From Candidatus Sulfotelmatobacter sp. (GTDB lineage: Bacteria > Acidobacteriota > Terriglobia > Terriglobales > Acidobacteriaceae), in contig JADGNQ010000007.1 of NCBI GenBank assembly GCA_017883385.1, forward strand, positions 1 to 64,000: 64,000 nucleotides of DNA. The letters are read 5' to 3'. A program made the position numbers and the translations under genes. The notes under the pieces were generated by a model. That model did no database searches and was not told the DNA's origin. It was given only the letters and a program-made list of their open reading frames with translations. Positions 53,532 to 61,675 of this stretch are shown here, piece by piece (position 1 is the stretch's first letter; every line of letters begins with the position of its first letter).

Positions 53532-55556
53532 ATGAGCAGAAAGTTTTACATCACGACACCGATTTACTACGTGAACGCGCGCCCGCACATCGGGCACGCT
53601 TATACGACCATCACCTGCGACACGATTGCGCGGCGGCAACGCATGCTGGGTGCAGACACGTTCTTTCTGACTGGCACTGACGAGCACGGTCAGAAGATCG
53701 AGCGCGCTGCGCAGGCGGCTGGCAAAACCCCGCAACAATACGCCGATGAGATTTCGGCGCAGTTCCGCAAGCTCTGGCAGCGGATGGGTATTTCGAACGA
53801 CGACTTCATCCGCACGACGGAAGAGCGGCACAAGAAGCGGCTGCAGGAATTGTTCCGGCGCATTCGCGACAACGGATACATCTACAAGGGCACGTACACC
53901 GGACAATACTGCGTTTCCGACGAACTCTACGTGGACGGCGCGCAGCCCGGCGATCCGTGTCCAACCTGCGGACGAATCACCGAAACTGTCCACGAAGAAA
54001 ACTATTTCTTCAAGCTCTCAGCGTTTCAAGACAAACTGCTGGAGCTCTACGCGAATCCAGAGTTCATTCGTCCCGAGACACGGCGCAACGAAGTGATTGC
54101 GTTTGTGCGCTCAGGTCTGCGCGACCTCTCGATCAGCCGGTCTACATTTTCGTGGGGCGTTCCCGTGCCGGACGATCCGAAGCACGTGATCTATGTGTGG
54201 CTCGACGCGCTGGCCAACTACATAACCGCGATCGGCTACGGCTCCACGCACGCGGGCGCGCAAGATGCGTTCAAGAAGTACTGGCCGGCCGACGTGCAGA
54301 TGATCGGAAAAGAAATTGTCCGCTTCCATTGCGTGTACTGGCCAGCGTTCCTGATGGCGGCTGGATTGCCTGTGCCAAAAGCCATTGTCGCGCACGGGTG
54401 GCTGCTGTTTGAAGAGAGCAAGATGTCGAAGTCGCGCGGCAATATTGTGCGCACGGAGACAATTTTGGATGTCCTGGGTGCGGACGCGTTGCGTTATTTC
54501 CTGCTGCGGGAGGTCGTATTCGGTCAGGATGGATCGTTTTCCTTCGATGCTCTGGTGCAGCGTTACAATTCCGACCTCGCTAACGGGCTGGGCAATCTGG
54601 CCAGCCGCACGTTAACCATGATTAACCGATATTTCAAGGGCGAGGTGCCGTATCCCTCGCACGCGGCCTCGAAGACGGCTGCCGATGACGCGATTGCCGA
54701 GACGGCGCGCAGGACTATACGCGAATTTGGAACACTCTTCGATCAATTCCAGTTTTCGCGCGCGCTCGAAACGGCGTGGGGACTGGTGGCCGCGGTCGAC
54801 AAGTACATTGTCGAGAACGAACCCTGGTCGCTGGGCGAAAAGAACGACGACGAGAGTCGAGCACGACTGGCTACGGTGCTTTACACCTCGGCTGAGGCCC
54901 TGCGCATTGCTACCGCGCTGGCGCACCCGGTCATGCCGGAGGCAACGGCCAAGATCTGGACGCAGATGGGGTTAGGCGACATCAAGAAGCTCGCCTTGGC
55001 CGATCTCGCCTGGGGACAGTTGCCGCTGGGTACGAGGCTGGGCGACGTTTACCCGGTATTCCCGCGTGCGGATAAGAGCGCAATCGAAAGGATGCAGCAG
55101 ATGGAAGATCAGCAAAGAGTTCCCGCCGCAGAAGAGAAGCCGGCGGCAGAAGTAAAACTGGTGGCGGAGATCCCAGCACCGATTGCAGCGCAGGTTGCTC
55201 CTCCGGCGACTGCGACGCCCGCTGTGAGCGACAAAATTACCATCGATGACTTCGCCAAGATCGAACTGCGAGTGGGCGTGGTCAAGGTTGCCGAGCGCGT
55301 CCCTAAGGCCGACAAACTCCTGCGGCTCGAGATTGACATCGGCACCGAAGTTCGCCAGGTTCTGGCGGGGATTGCCGAGGCCTATGCGCCCGAGACTCTG
55401 ATTGGCCGCAAAGTGGTCATCGTGGCGAACCTCGCCCCCCGAAAACTGCGCGGACTGGAGTCGAATGGCATGATCGTGGCCGCATCGCTGGAGGGCGGGA
55501 AGCCGGTCCTGGCGGGCTTTCTGGAAGACGTGCCAGTGGGGGCACGGCTCAAGTAG
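53532..55556 (+). CDS. metG: Methionyl-tRNA synthetase with C-terminal OB-fold
   Basis: 674 residues from the ATG at 53532 (MSRKFYITTPIYYVN). It has HIGH at ~19-22 (RPHIGHAYTT), a zinc-knuckle pair CPTC (~142-145) and KMSKS at 297-301. The anticodon-binding helices follow (~390-530), then an Ala/Pro/Glu linker (AEEKPAAEVKLVAEIPAPIA). A Trbp111/EMAPII-like tRNA-binding domain is at ~570-674 (FAKIELRVGVVKVAERVPKADKL, NLAPRKLRGLESNGMI). It charges tRNA-Met and makes dimers through the OB domain. Confidence 0.96.
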   Translation: MSRKFYITTPIYYVNARPHIGHAYTTITCDTIARRQRMLGADTFFLTGTDEHGQKIERAAQAAGKTPQQYADEISAQFRKLWQRMGISNDDFIRTTEERHKKRLQELFRRIRDNGYIYKGTYTGQYCVSDELYVDGAQPGDPCPTCGRITETVHEENYFFKLSAFQDKLLELYANPEFIRPETRRNEVIAFVRSGLRDLSISRSTFSWGVPVPDDPKHVIYVWLDALANYITAIGYGSTHAGAQDAFKKYWPADVQMIGKEIVRFHCVYWPAFLMAAGLPVPKAIVAHGWLLFEESKMSKSRGNIVRTETILDVLGADALRYFLLREVVFGQDGSFSFDALVQRYNSDLANGLGNLASRTLTMINRYFKGEVPYPSHAASKTAADDAIAETARRTIREFGTLFDQFQFSRALETAWGLVAAVDKYIVENEPWSLGEKNDDESRARLATVLYTSAEALRIATALAHPVMPEATAKIWTQMGLGDIKKLALADLAWGQLPLGTRLGDVYPVFPRADKSAIERMQQMEDQQRVPAAEEKPAAEVKLVAEIPAPIAAQVAPPATATPAVSDKITIDDFAKIELRVGVVKVAERVPKADKLLRLEIDIGTEVRQVLAGIAEAYAPETLIGRKVVIVANLAPRKLRGLESNGMIVAASLEGGKPVLAGFLEDVPVGARLK

Positions 55557-55588
55557 GAGATCAAAACCTGGCCTCGCTGCGCTCAGCC

Positions 55589-55610
55589 GGACGGGCGAAG
55601 GCGCCCGTCC
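55589..55610. repeat. Hairpin family C, copy 2
   Basis: ggacgggc and gcccgtcc form an 8-bp stem with the loop gaaggc, followed by ccacaca. The loop and flank are shared with 36337-36358, but the stem bases are different and compensated. Confidence 0.75.
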
Positions 55611-55634
55611 CCACACAGGCTTCACTACACAATC

Positions 55635-56459
55635 ATGTTCGTCGATTCTCACGCACATCTCGATGGCAAGCAGTTTGACTCGGATCGCGAGGACGTGATC
55701 GCTCGCGCGCTGGAAGCTGGAGTGCGGACTATGGTCGCTATCGGCAACGGAGACGGCCCTCCCGTTCTTGATGCCGGGATTCAACTGGCGGATAAACACC
55801 CGTTCATGTTAGCGACGATCGGGATTCATCCGCACGAGGCAAAACTCGCGGACGAGGCGGCCTATCAAACGATGGAGCAACTGGCGCGGCATGCCAACGT
55901 GATCGCGTGGGGCGAGATCGGACTCGACTACCACTACGACCACTCTCCGCGCGAGACGCAGAAGGTGGTTCTTGCGCGGCAAATGGAATTGGCAGCGGCT
56001 GCCAGGCTGCCCATCGTGATTCATTGCCGTCCGTCGGACGGCAGCGACAACGCCTGGGAAGACTGCCTTGGATTAATCAAGGATCAGTGGGCTCCAAACG
56101 GGCTGGGCGGAATTCTCCATTGCTTCACGGGAAGCTGGTCACAAGCCAAGCGCGGCCTCGACATGGGATTCATGATTTCATTCGCTGGCAACGTCACATT
56201 TCCCAAGGCTCAGCAGATTCGCGACGCGGCGATCGAAGTTCCGCTCGACCGCATGCTGATCGAGACGGACTCCCCGTATCTGGCTCCGGTACCGCACCGT
56301 GGCAAGCGCAACGAACCGGCCTTCGTCAAGGAGACTGCGCGCCGGCTGGGCGAATTGCGCGGGCTCTCCATGGACGAGGTCGGCGAGCGCACCTCCCGCA
56401 ATTTCTACAATTTTTTCAAATTGGCTGAAATGGCTGAAAGCAAAGTATCGGCCCGCTGA
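55635..56459 (+). CDS. TatD-family metal-dependent nuclease
   Basis: A 274-residue TatD protein. It has the metal-binding start DSHAHLDG, then AIGIHPHEA, AWGEIGLDYHYD with the bridging Glu, IVIHCRPSDGS, GILHCFTGSW and LIETDSPYLAP with the final Asp. This is a complete TIM-barrel set. Members act as 3'-5' DNA exonucleases or deoxyribonucleases (TatD/YcfH/YjjV). Assigning which of the three is not possible. It follows metG by 78 bases with a family C hairpin in between. metG-tatD pairing is common in bacteria. Confidence 0.95.
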   Translation: MFVDSHAHLDGKQFDSDREDVIARALEAGVRTMVAIGNGDGPPVLDAGIQLADKHPFMLATIGIHPHEAKLADEAAYQTMEQLARHANVIAWGEIGLDYHYDHSPRETQKVVLARQMELAAAARLPIVIHCRPSDGSDNAWEDCLGLIKDQWAPNGLGGILHCFTGSWSQAKRGLDMGFMISFAGNVTFPKAQQIRDAAIEVPLDRMLIETDSPYLAPVPHRGKRNEPAFVKETARRLGELRGLSMDEVGERTSRNFYNFFKLAEMAESKVSAR

Positions 56460-56520
56460 AACCCGCAATTCTGGTAGTCTCATCAGCAAGATTCCCTTAT
56501 TTCAGAAAGATTAGAAATGT

Positions 56521-57015
56521 ATGCCCGATAACAGTTTCGACGTAGTGAGCAAGATCGATCTGAACGAGGTCGCGAACGCCATCCAGCAGGCACTGAAGGA
56601 GATTCATACGCGTTTCGACCTGAAGGATTCGAAGTCGAATATCGAACTGGAAAAAGACGCTATCGTGATGCATTCCGCTGACGAGTACAAACTGAAGGCC
56701 GTAAACGATATCCTGCAGCAGAAACTGGTGAAGCGCGGCGTGTCGCTCAAGGGACTGACCTACGGCGCAGTCGAAGCGGCCGCGGGCGGAACGGCTAAGC
56801 GCCGCGTCACCATGCAGCAAGGCATCGCCATTGAGAAGGCGCGCGAGATCGTGAAGCTCGTTAAAGATTCGAAGAAGAAGGCGCAGGCTTCGATTCAGGG
56901 AGACCTGGTCCGTATCAGCAGCAAAGACCGCGATACGCTTCAGGAGACTATTGCCCTGCTGAAACAGCACGACTTCGGAATTGACTTGCAGTTTACGAAT
57001 TTCAGAACGAACTAA
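56521..57015 (+). CDS. YajQ-family nucleotide-binding protein
   Basis: A 164-residue protein with the full YajQ pattern: NSFDVVSKIDLNEVANAI at the start, FDLKDSKSNIELEKD, DILQQKLVKRGVSLKG, the repeat GIAIEKAREIVKLVKDSKKK, and an end close to LQFTNFR. It has two RNP-like ferredoxin folds. Some members bind cyclic di-GMP and act as effectors in transcription control. Whether this one does is unknown. It sits between tatD and a prenyl synthase gene. Confidence 0.93.
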   Translation: MPDNSFDVVSKIDLNEVANAIQQALKEIHTRFDLKDSKSNIELEKDAIVMHSADEYKLKAVNDILQQKLVKRGVSLKGLTYGAVEAAAGGTAKRRVTMQQGIAIEKAREIVKLVKDSKKKAQASIQGDLVRISSKDRDTLQETIALLKQHDFGIDLQFTNFRTN

Positions 57016-57041
57016 CCACAGCGGACACAGAGAGCACAGAG
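57015..57041 (+). repeat. Family D repeat at the YajQ stop
   Basis: accacagcggacac begins at the last base of the stop codon (TAA 57013-57015), the same arrangement as after larC, and is followed by agagagcacagag. The TTG start of the next gene lies just behind it. Confidence 0.75.
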
Positions 57042-57044
57042 CAA

Positions 57045-58034
57045 TTGAGCGCACCGGCCACCATTAACGGGAAAGAAGTATTTGACCTGCTGCGGGACGA
57101 TCTCGTCGCGCTGGAGGGCGAGTTTGGGCGGGACACCGTCTCGGGCGTTCAGGCCATTACGGAAATCAGCGAATATCTCCGCGCAGGCGGAGGCAAAAGA
57201 ATCCGCCCGGCGCTGCTGCTGCTCTCGGCGAAACTGTTCGACTACCAGGGGCAGGGCGCGGTTCGACTGGGGGCGGTGGTCGAGATCATTCATACCGCGA
57301 CACTGGTTCACGATGACATCATCGATGAGGCCAAGACGCGGCGGGGACGGCCCGCGGCCAACACGCAATGGGGAAACTCGAAATGCGTGCTGGCCGGCGA
57401 CTGGCTCTACATGCAGGCTTTCAAGATTGCCGTGCAGGAGAGGAACTTCCGCATCCTCGACACTCTGATTGAACTCACGCAGCAGATGGTTGAAGGTGAA
57501 CTGCTGCAGATGGAAAAGCTCGGCAAACTGATCACCCTGGACGAACACTTCGACCTCATCTTCCGAAAAACGGCCTGCCTGTTCTCGGTTTGCATGCGCC
57601 TGGGGGCGATTCTCGGCGGGGCCACCATCGAGCAGGAAGCCGCTCTGGGCAAGTACGGGCACGATCTCGGCATGGCGTTTCAGATCGTGGACGATGTACT
57701 CGATTTGACTGCTTCCGAAGATGTGCTCGGCAAACCGGTGGCCAGCGACCTGCGCGAGGGCAAGGTCACCATGGCGGTGATCCACGCCTTGGAACGCTGC
57801 ACACTCGAAGAACGAGCCAAGATCGAGACTATTCTGCGCGAAATGTGCTTCAATGGCGTAACCCACGCACACATTCTGGAGATCCTGCAACGGTATGGAT
57901 CGCTGGAAGCCGCCACCACTCGCGCTGCGCGCTACGCGGAGTCAGCGCAGAAGGCAATATGCACGTTCCCCGATTCGGAGATCAAGCGCGCCCTGCTGTG
58001 GGCGCCGGAGTTTGTGGTGGCCAGAGAGAAGTAG
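57045..58034 (+). CDS. Polyprenyl diphosphate synthase (long-chain)
   Basis: A 329-residue trans-prenyltransferase starting with TTG at 57045. GGGKRIRP lies at ~48-55. The first aspartate-rich motif is DDIIDEAKTRRGRP (~90-103) and the second is QIVDDVLD (~214-221). Residues before the first motif (TLVH) lack bulky aromatic blocks at the pocket floor, pointing to a long product such as octaprenyl or heptaprenyl diphosphate (IspB/HepT type) for a quinone side chain. Chain length cannot be fixed from sequence alone. Confidence 0.93.
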   Translation: MSAPATINGKEVFDLLRDDLVALEGEFGRDTVSGVQAITEISEYLRAGGGKRIRPALLLLSAKLFDYQGQGAVRLGAVVEIIHTATLVHDDIIDEAKTRRGRPAANTQWGNSKCVLAGDWLYMQAFKIAVQERNFRILDTLIELTQQMVEGELLQMEKLGKLITLDEHFDLIFRKTACLFSVCMRLGAILGGATIEQEAALGKYGHDLGMAFQIVDDVLDLTASEDVLGKPVASDLREGKVTMAVIHALERCTLEERAKIETILREMCFNGVTHAHILEILQRYGSLEAATTRAARYAESAQKAICTFPDSEIKRALLWAPEFVVAREK

Positions 58035-58359
58035 GAGCAGTTCGCAGTTCGCAGTTCGCAGTTCTCAGATTTCAGTCTCTTCTCACTCGTCGCCCGCGCC
58101 GCATCATCTGCGACCACAAGTAAGAGATTCCTTAGCAGCGGTTGGCGGCAACCTCTTCCCTTGCCGCCATTTACTCTGATGATCCCGGTCACAACGACCC
58201 GTGATTCCGGCCACAGACATTTCTCTCCTCTGCGGACAGAATGCAGGCGATTGGTGGGAGTGTCCGCCGGAGTGGAAGGCTAACGAGACGCACTGGCATG
58301 CGATGAGGCGCGAGTATAGCGACCTCAGTCCTCTCCCCCTGGCACCTGAGAAAGGCAGG
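58035..58359. other. Gene-free stretch with short tandem units
   Basis: 58038-58064 contains four near-exact units of agttcgc. Beyond that no gene was found. The bases from 58085 to 58359 contain several small GC-rich inverted repeats and lead into the structured segment that follows. Confidence 0.5.
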
Positions 58360-58592
58360 TCGCCGAGGGTCCTGTCCGCTGCGGGCAAACCATCAACGAG
58401 AGACGGCGGCTTCAGTCGAAGCTTTAGACGAAAGGCGCCTTGGTTTTTCGACGCGCCGGCCCGGACAGGGCCGGAAGAGACTTCGAGTGTAAGCCGCTGT
58501 CTTGCTCACCCTGACGGGGAAGTCCTCCTGAGAGACTTGGTCCCCGAAAACAGAACCGGGCGTCAGTCCTTCGGACCCGCCCGGTTTTGTTT
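58360..58592 (+). ncRNA. Candidate structured RNA ending in a terminator
   Basis: ggtcctgtccg (about 58367-58377) can pair with cggacagggcc (about 58464-58474), enclosing about 86 bases. Inside are gcttc/gaagc (a 5-bp hairpin) and aaacca/tggttt. A U-rich terminator follows at 58554-58592. The element lies upstream of the DedA-rhodanese gene, so it could be a leader regulating that gene or an independent small RNA. It contains gggcaaacc like a c-di-GMP-I aptamer but not the rest of that aptamer. I cannot name its class. Confidence 0.4.
58554..58592 (+). terminator. Intrinsic terminator upstream of the DedA-rhodanese gene
   Basis: A 9-bp stem (aaccgggcg / cgcccggtt, 58554-58562 and 58578-58586) with an inner gtcc/ggac pair and a UUC loop, followed by ttttgttt. 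It lies about 116 bases before the ATG at 58709. Confidence 0.85.
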
Positions 58593-58686
58593 ATACTGAA
58601 CCCTATCGTGGTTCTGTGAATCAAAGTCCTGCCGAATCATAGCTGTGTCAAATCACGGTTCTGCGAATTCAAGCCTGTTCGTCCAA

Positions 58687-58714
58687 GACTGCGTATGAAT
58701 GACTGCGTATGAAT
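58687..58714 (+). repeat. 14-bp tandem duplication over the DedA start
   Basis: gactgcgtatgaat occurs twice (58687-58700 and 58701-58714). It creates an upstream mini-frame (ATG 58695 to TGA 58712, MNDCV) whose stop overlaps the gene's ATG at 58709. Confidence 0.75.
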
Positions 58715-59680
58715 GACCTTTTCTCCATGATGGCGCGCCACGGCTATGCCCTGACATTCGCTGTGCTGCTTGCGGAGGCGATCGGACTTCCCCTGCCCGC
58801 CGCGATTGCGCTGGTGGCGGCCGGTGCCGCCGTCGCGTCGCACACCCTGTCCGGGCCGGGGATGATTTTCACCGCCATGACGGCGCTCATGATCGGCGAC
58901 ATTGCACAGTTCTGGCTGGGGCGCTACGCGGGCTGGGCACTGCTGGGATTCCTCTGCCGCGTGTCCATGAACCCGGAGACCTGCATTCTCCGATCCGCGG
59001 AATCTTTCTACAAACGGGGCAAGGTGACTCTCGTGGTCGCCAAATTCATTCCCGGAATCAACACCATGGCCGCGCCGCTGGCCGGCAGCATGAAGATGCG
59101 TTTCGGGCAGTTTCTTCGCCTGGACTTCGCCGGAGCTCTTCTGTACTCCGTGACCTATCTGATGGTGGGATATTTGTCCCGCGATTTTCTCGCTGCCACA
59201 TTGAACGGATTCCACGCCGCTGGGCGGGCCATGGAAGTAGTCCTTACCGCCGCACTCGTGGTCTACGCGACCTACCGCGCCGCGCAATTCCGCAAGTATA
59301 AGAAGTATCGCATCGTGCCCCGGGTACAGGTGCAGGAACTTGCCGCGCGTCTGGCCTCGGAAGAAGCCGACCGGGTACAGATTGTTGACGTGCGCAGCCA
59401 CGGATACTACGACATTGGGTCCGAGCGCATCCACGGCTCTATCCGCATCGAGCCCAACAACCTTGAGGAAGAGATCAAGAACCTCTCCAAAGACAAGGAC
59501 ATTTACCTGTACTGTACTTGAGCACGCGAGGCGACCAGCGCCCGGGTGGCGCATCTGCTGCGGGAAAAAGGATTCAACACGTTCGTGATCGTCGGCGGGC
59601 TCACCGCCTGGCGCAAAGCCGGGGAACCGCTTGAGTCTGTGCCCAAGGATGATCTCGTCAAACTTCCAACATTCAATTAG
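58709..59680 (+). CDS. DedA membrane protein fused to a rhodanese with in-frame UGA, probable selenoprotein
   Basis: The frame runs from the ATG at 58709 to the TAG at 59680 with one UGA at 59519-59521 (codon 271). Residues 1-205 are a DedA/SNARE-associated membrane domain (AVLLAEAIGLPLPAAIALV, GRYAGWALLGFLC, VVAKFIPGINTMAAPLAGS). Residues ~215-323 are a rhodanese domain (VQIVDVRSHGYYDIG, IYLYCT-UGA-AREATSARVAHLL, FNTFVIVGGLTAW). The UGA falls at the place of the second Cys of the usual YC-x-C-P-x-E-A-T-S loop, which aligns with the catalytic cysteine. GCGCC/GGCGC (59538-59552) with the loop CGGGT starts about 16 nt after UGA and can serve as a SECIS. An ordinary nonsense mutation is the alternative. 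Confidence 0.75.
59522..59562 (+). promoter_or_regulatory. SECIS-like hairpin after the UGA
   Basis: Five G-C pairs (gcgcc 59538-59542 with ggcgc 59548-59552) enclose the loop cgggt. A second form pairs cagc (59536-59539) with gctg (59557-59560) outside it. The loop begins 21 nt after UGA, inside the 16-37 nt window reported for bacterial SECIS, and it has a G followed by GU as required. The same bases also code for protein. Confidence 0.5.
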
Positions 59681-59762
59681 ACCTGGTCGGGTAAATGCTC
59701 GGGTTGATGCGGCGACAGCCCCGTTATGGTTTCATCCCCTGAGGGTATCCCTGCGGCGCTCG

Positions 59763-60212
59763 CTAGCCCCCGAATTGCCGCAGATGGTGATCCAGATGTT
59801 TGTACATCCCGCGACTCCACTGTTGCGGAGTAAGCGCACCGAAGAACGGATGCGGATGCCGGGTGCATTGGGCCTCCCCTCCATCGTGGAATTGCCGAAC
59901 CTTTAGCTTCAGTTGCTCCTGCTCTCGGTGAAATTCCCGCTGGTCCAATACCACGAGCGTTCTATCGGTGGGATTGTTACGCGAGAATGGCTTCTCGTTT
60001 GTGTAGATCGGCTTGACGAATGGTCCGATCAACCTTCCGACGAAGATACGCGGAGGATTGAGCCGTCCGGATGCCATATCCAGGGCTGCGGAGCAATGTG
60101 CCAGCATTTGCGCCACGTCCATCTTGCCCCACTGCCGTTGCGCAGCAGGCTGCAGTTTGTCGACGCGCGATATCACGTCATCGACTGCTTCTCGTTGGAA
60201 TAGGTTCGTCAT
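59763..60212 (-). CDS. DUF1569 protein (DinB-like)
   Basis: About 149 residues from the ATG at 60212, chosen because GGAGGAG lies 4-5 bases upstream. It is an all-helical DinB/DUF1569-type protein (DVISRVDKLQPAAQRQWGKM, MDVAQMLAHCSAALDMASG, FFGALTPQQWSRGMYKHLDHHLRQFG). His residues in AHCS and YKHLDHHL sit where DinB-like folds bind metal. The function is not known. It is convergent with the DedA gene. Confidence 0.85.
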   Translation of the reverse strand: MTNLFQREAVDDVISRVDKLQPAAQRQWGKMDVAQMLAHCSAALDMASGRLNPPRIFVGRLIGPFVKPIYTNEKPFSRNNPTDRTLVVLDQREFHREQEQLKLKVRQFHDGGEAQCTRHPHPFFGALTPQQWSRGMYKHLDHHLRQFGG

Positions 60213-60331
60213 AATCTCCTCCAAAAACCTGACGGGCCTCGTTGACCGCGGAAAATGATAACACTCGCAAGGCCCGGGCCCTTTTCAGTATCCCTGGCAG
60301 CGGGAGTGTACAATTGGGGCGTTTTGCCCCG

Positions 60332-61663
60332 ATGAACACCCCAGCCAGTCGCGAGGAAAAACCGTTGCGGCCGGTGGTCCTGCAGTCTCCGTCCGCAGCC
60401 ACTCATCCCGGGATGAACCGCGTGCTTTTCCTTTTGGGGCTGTCGGTTCTTATCAACTACATCGATCGCAGCAATCTCTCGATCGCTGCGCCACTGATTA
60501 AAGATGAGCTGGGAATTTCCGCATCGCAGCTGGGCACTCTGCTGTCGGCTTTTTTCTACACTTACGCGTTGCTGCAGATTCCTGCTGGCTGGCTGGTGGA
60601 CCGCTTCGACGTGAAGTGGGTCTTTGCCCTGGGATTCTTTATCTGGTCTGCGGCCACGGCAGTTACCGGCATCCTGCATGGATTTGTGGCGTTGCTCGTC
60701 ATCCGCGTGATTCTCGGCGTGGGAGAATCTGTCGCTTTTCCCGCCTATGGCAAGATCCTCGGAGGTTACTTCGATGAGAGCCGACGCGGTTTTGCTAACT
60801 CCGTGGTCATCGCCGGTCTGGCCCTGGGGCCTGCAGTGGGCATGCTGATCGGAGGAACCGTCGTCGGACGTTTCGGATGGCGGCCATTTTTTGTCACTCT
60901 GGGTCTTGGCGGTTCGCTTTGGCTCGTGCCCTGGTGGCTATGGATGCCGCGCAGAACAACCAGTTCTCCCCGCGCATCGGATCAGCAAGCGGGAGTTCTC
61001 GCCATCCTGGGACAGAGGTCGGCATGGGGAACGTGTCTCTGCCAATTCAGTTTTAACTATTCTTCTTATTTCCTGGTGACTTGGCTGCCCTTCTATCTGG
61101 TGCGCGAACGCCATCTCTCGATGAATCAAATGGCGAGGGCGGGAGGACTCGTCTACCTGCTGTTTGCAACTTCCTCCATGGTGTTCGGAAAGCTGTCAGA
61201 CCGGTGGATTGCCTCGGGCGGTTCTCGAACGACCGTTCGCAAGACATTAGCTGCTCTGGGGAAGATTGGCATGGGAGTCTTCCTGGCAGCGTCGGCGGTG
61301 GCGCCCGACGCCCTGTTTATTGGCACGCTAGCGCTGGCGGGCGTGTTCATGGGCATGTCGGCCTGCAGCATTTGGTCCATAACGCAGACCCTGGCCGGAC
61401 CACGCATGGTGGGCCGCTGGACGGGCGTACAGAACTTTGTGGGAAATTTCGCCGGCGCGGTCGCGCCCGCCCTCACGGGAATCCTGCTGGACAGAACTGG
61501 CCATTTCTACTGGGCGTTCTTTATCGCGACGGCGGTTGCCTGGATCGGCGCGCTCAGTTGGATCTTTGTCGTCGGTGCGGTTGTAGAGGTGGATTGGGAG
61601 AAGTATATCCGGGGAACGCGCACGATTCCGGCTGTTCCCGCACAGGAATCGTCGCCGCCGTAA
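60332..61663 (+). CDS. MFS transporter, anion:cation symporter type
   Basis: A 443-residue transporter from the ATG at 60332 (an upstream frame start at 60242 adds a charged tail). It has 12 hydrophobic spans, the first being MNRVLFLLGLSVLINYIDRSNL, and the motif after TM2 AGWLVDRFDVKWVF. The TM4-5 pattern is RVILGVGESVAFPAYGKILGGYF, and the C-terminal half is GGLVYLLFATSSMVFGKLSDR. These are marks of the ACS family (ExuT/GudP-like), which imports hexuronates and other organic anions with cations. The substrate is not fixed. A TACAAT box lies at 60309-60314. Confidence 0.88.
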   Translation: MNTPASREEKPLRPVVLQSPSAATHPGMNRVLFLLGLSVLINYIDRSNLSIAAPLIKDELGISASQLGTLLSAFFYTYALLQIPAGWLVDRFDVKWVFALGFFIWSAATAVTGILHGFVALLVIRVILGVGESVAFPAYGKILGGYFDESRRGFANSVVIAGLALGPAVGMLIGGTVVGRFGWRPFFVTLGLGGSLWLVPWWLWMPRRTTSSPRASDQQAGVLAILGQRSAWGTCLCQFSFNYSSYFLVTWLPFYLVRERHLSMNQMARAGGLVYLLFATSSMVFGKLSDRWIASGGSRTTVRKTLAALGKIGMGVFLAASAVAPDALFIGTLALAGVFMGMSACSIWSITQTLAGPRMVGRWTGVQNFVGNFAGAVAPALTGILLDRTGHFYWAFFIATAVAWIGALSWIFVVGAVVEVDWEKYIRGTRTIPAVPAQESSPP

Positions 61664-61675
61664 TACACTCCTTGC

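Noticed and set aside
58360-58592. A cyclic di-GMP-I riboswitch
   Set aside because: Only gggcaaacc at 58383 matches; the gacgcaaagcc partner and the second helix with its tetraloop receptor are missing.
58201-58599. A 132-residue open frame on the plus strand
   Set aside because: It covers the candidate structured RNA and its terminator; the amino-acid sequence is unlike any family.
58709-59521. DedA gene as a simple truncated pseudogene ending at the UGA
   Set aside because: The frame after the UGA is fully rhodanese-like to a normal stop, and the UGA replaces the catalytic Cys; not excluded, but less likely.
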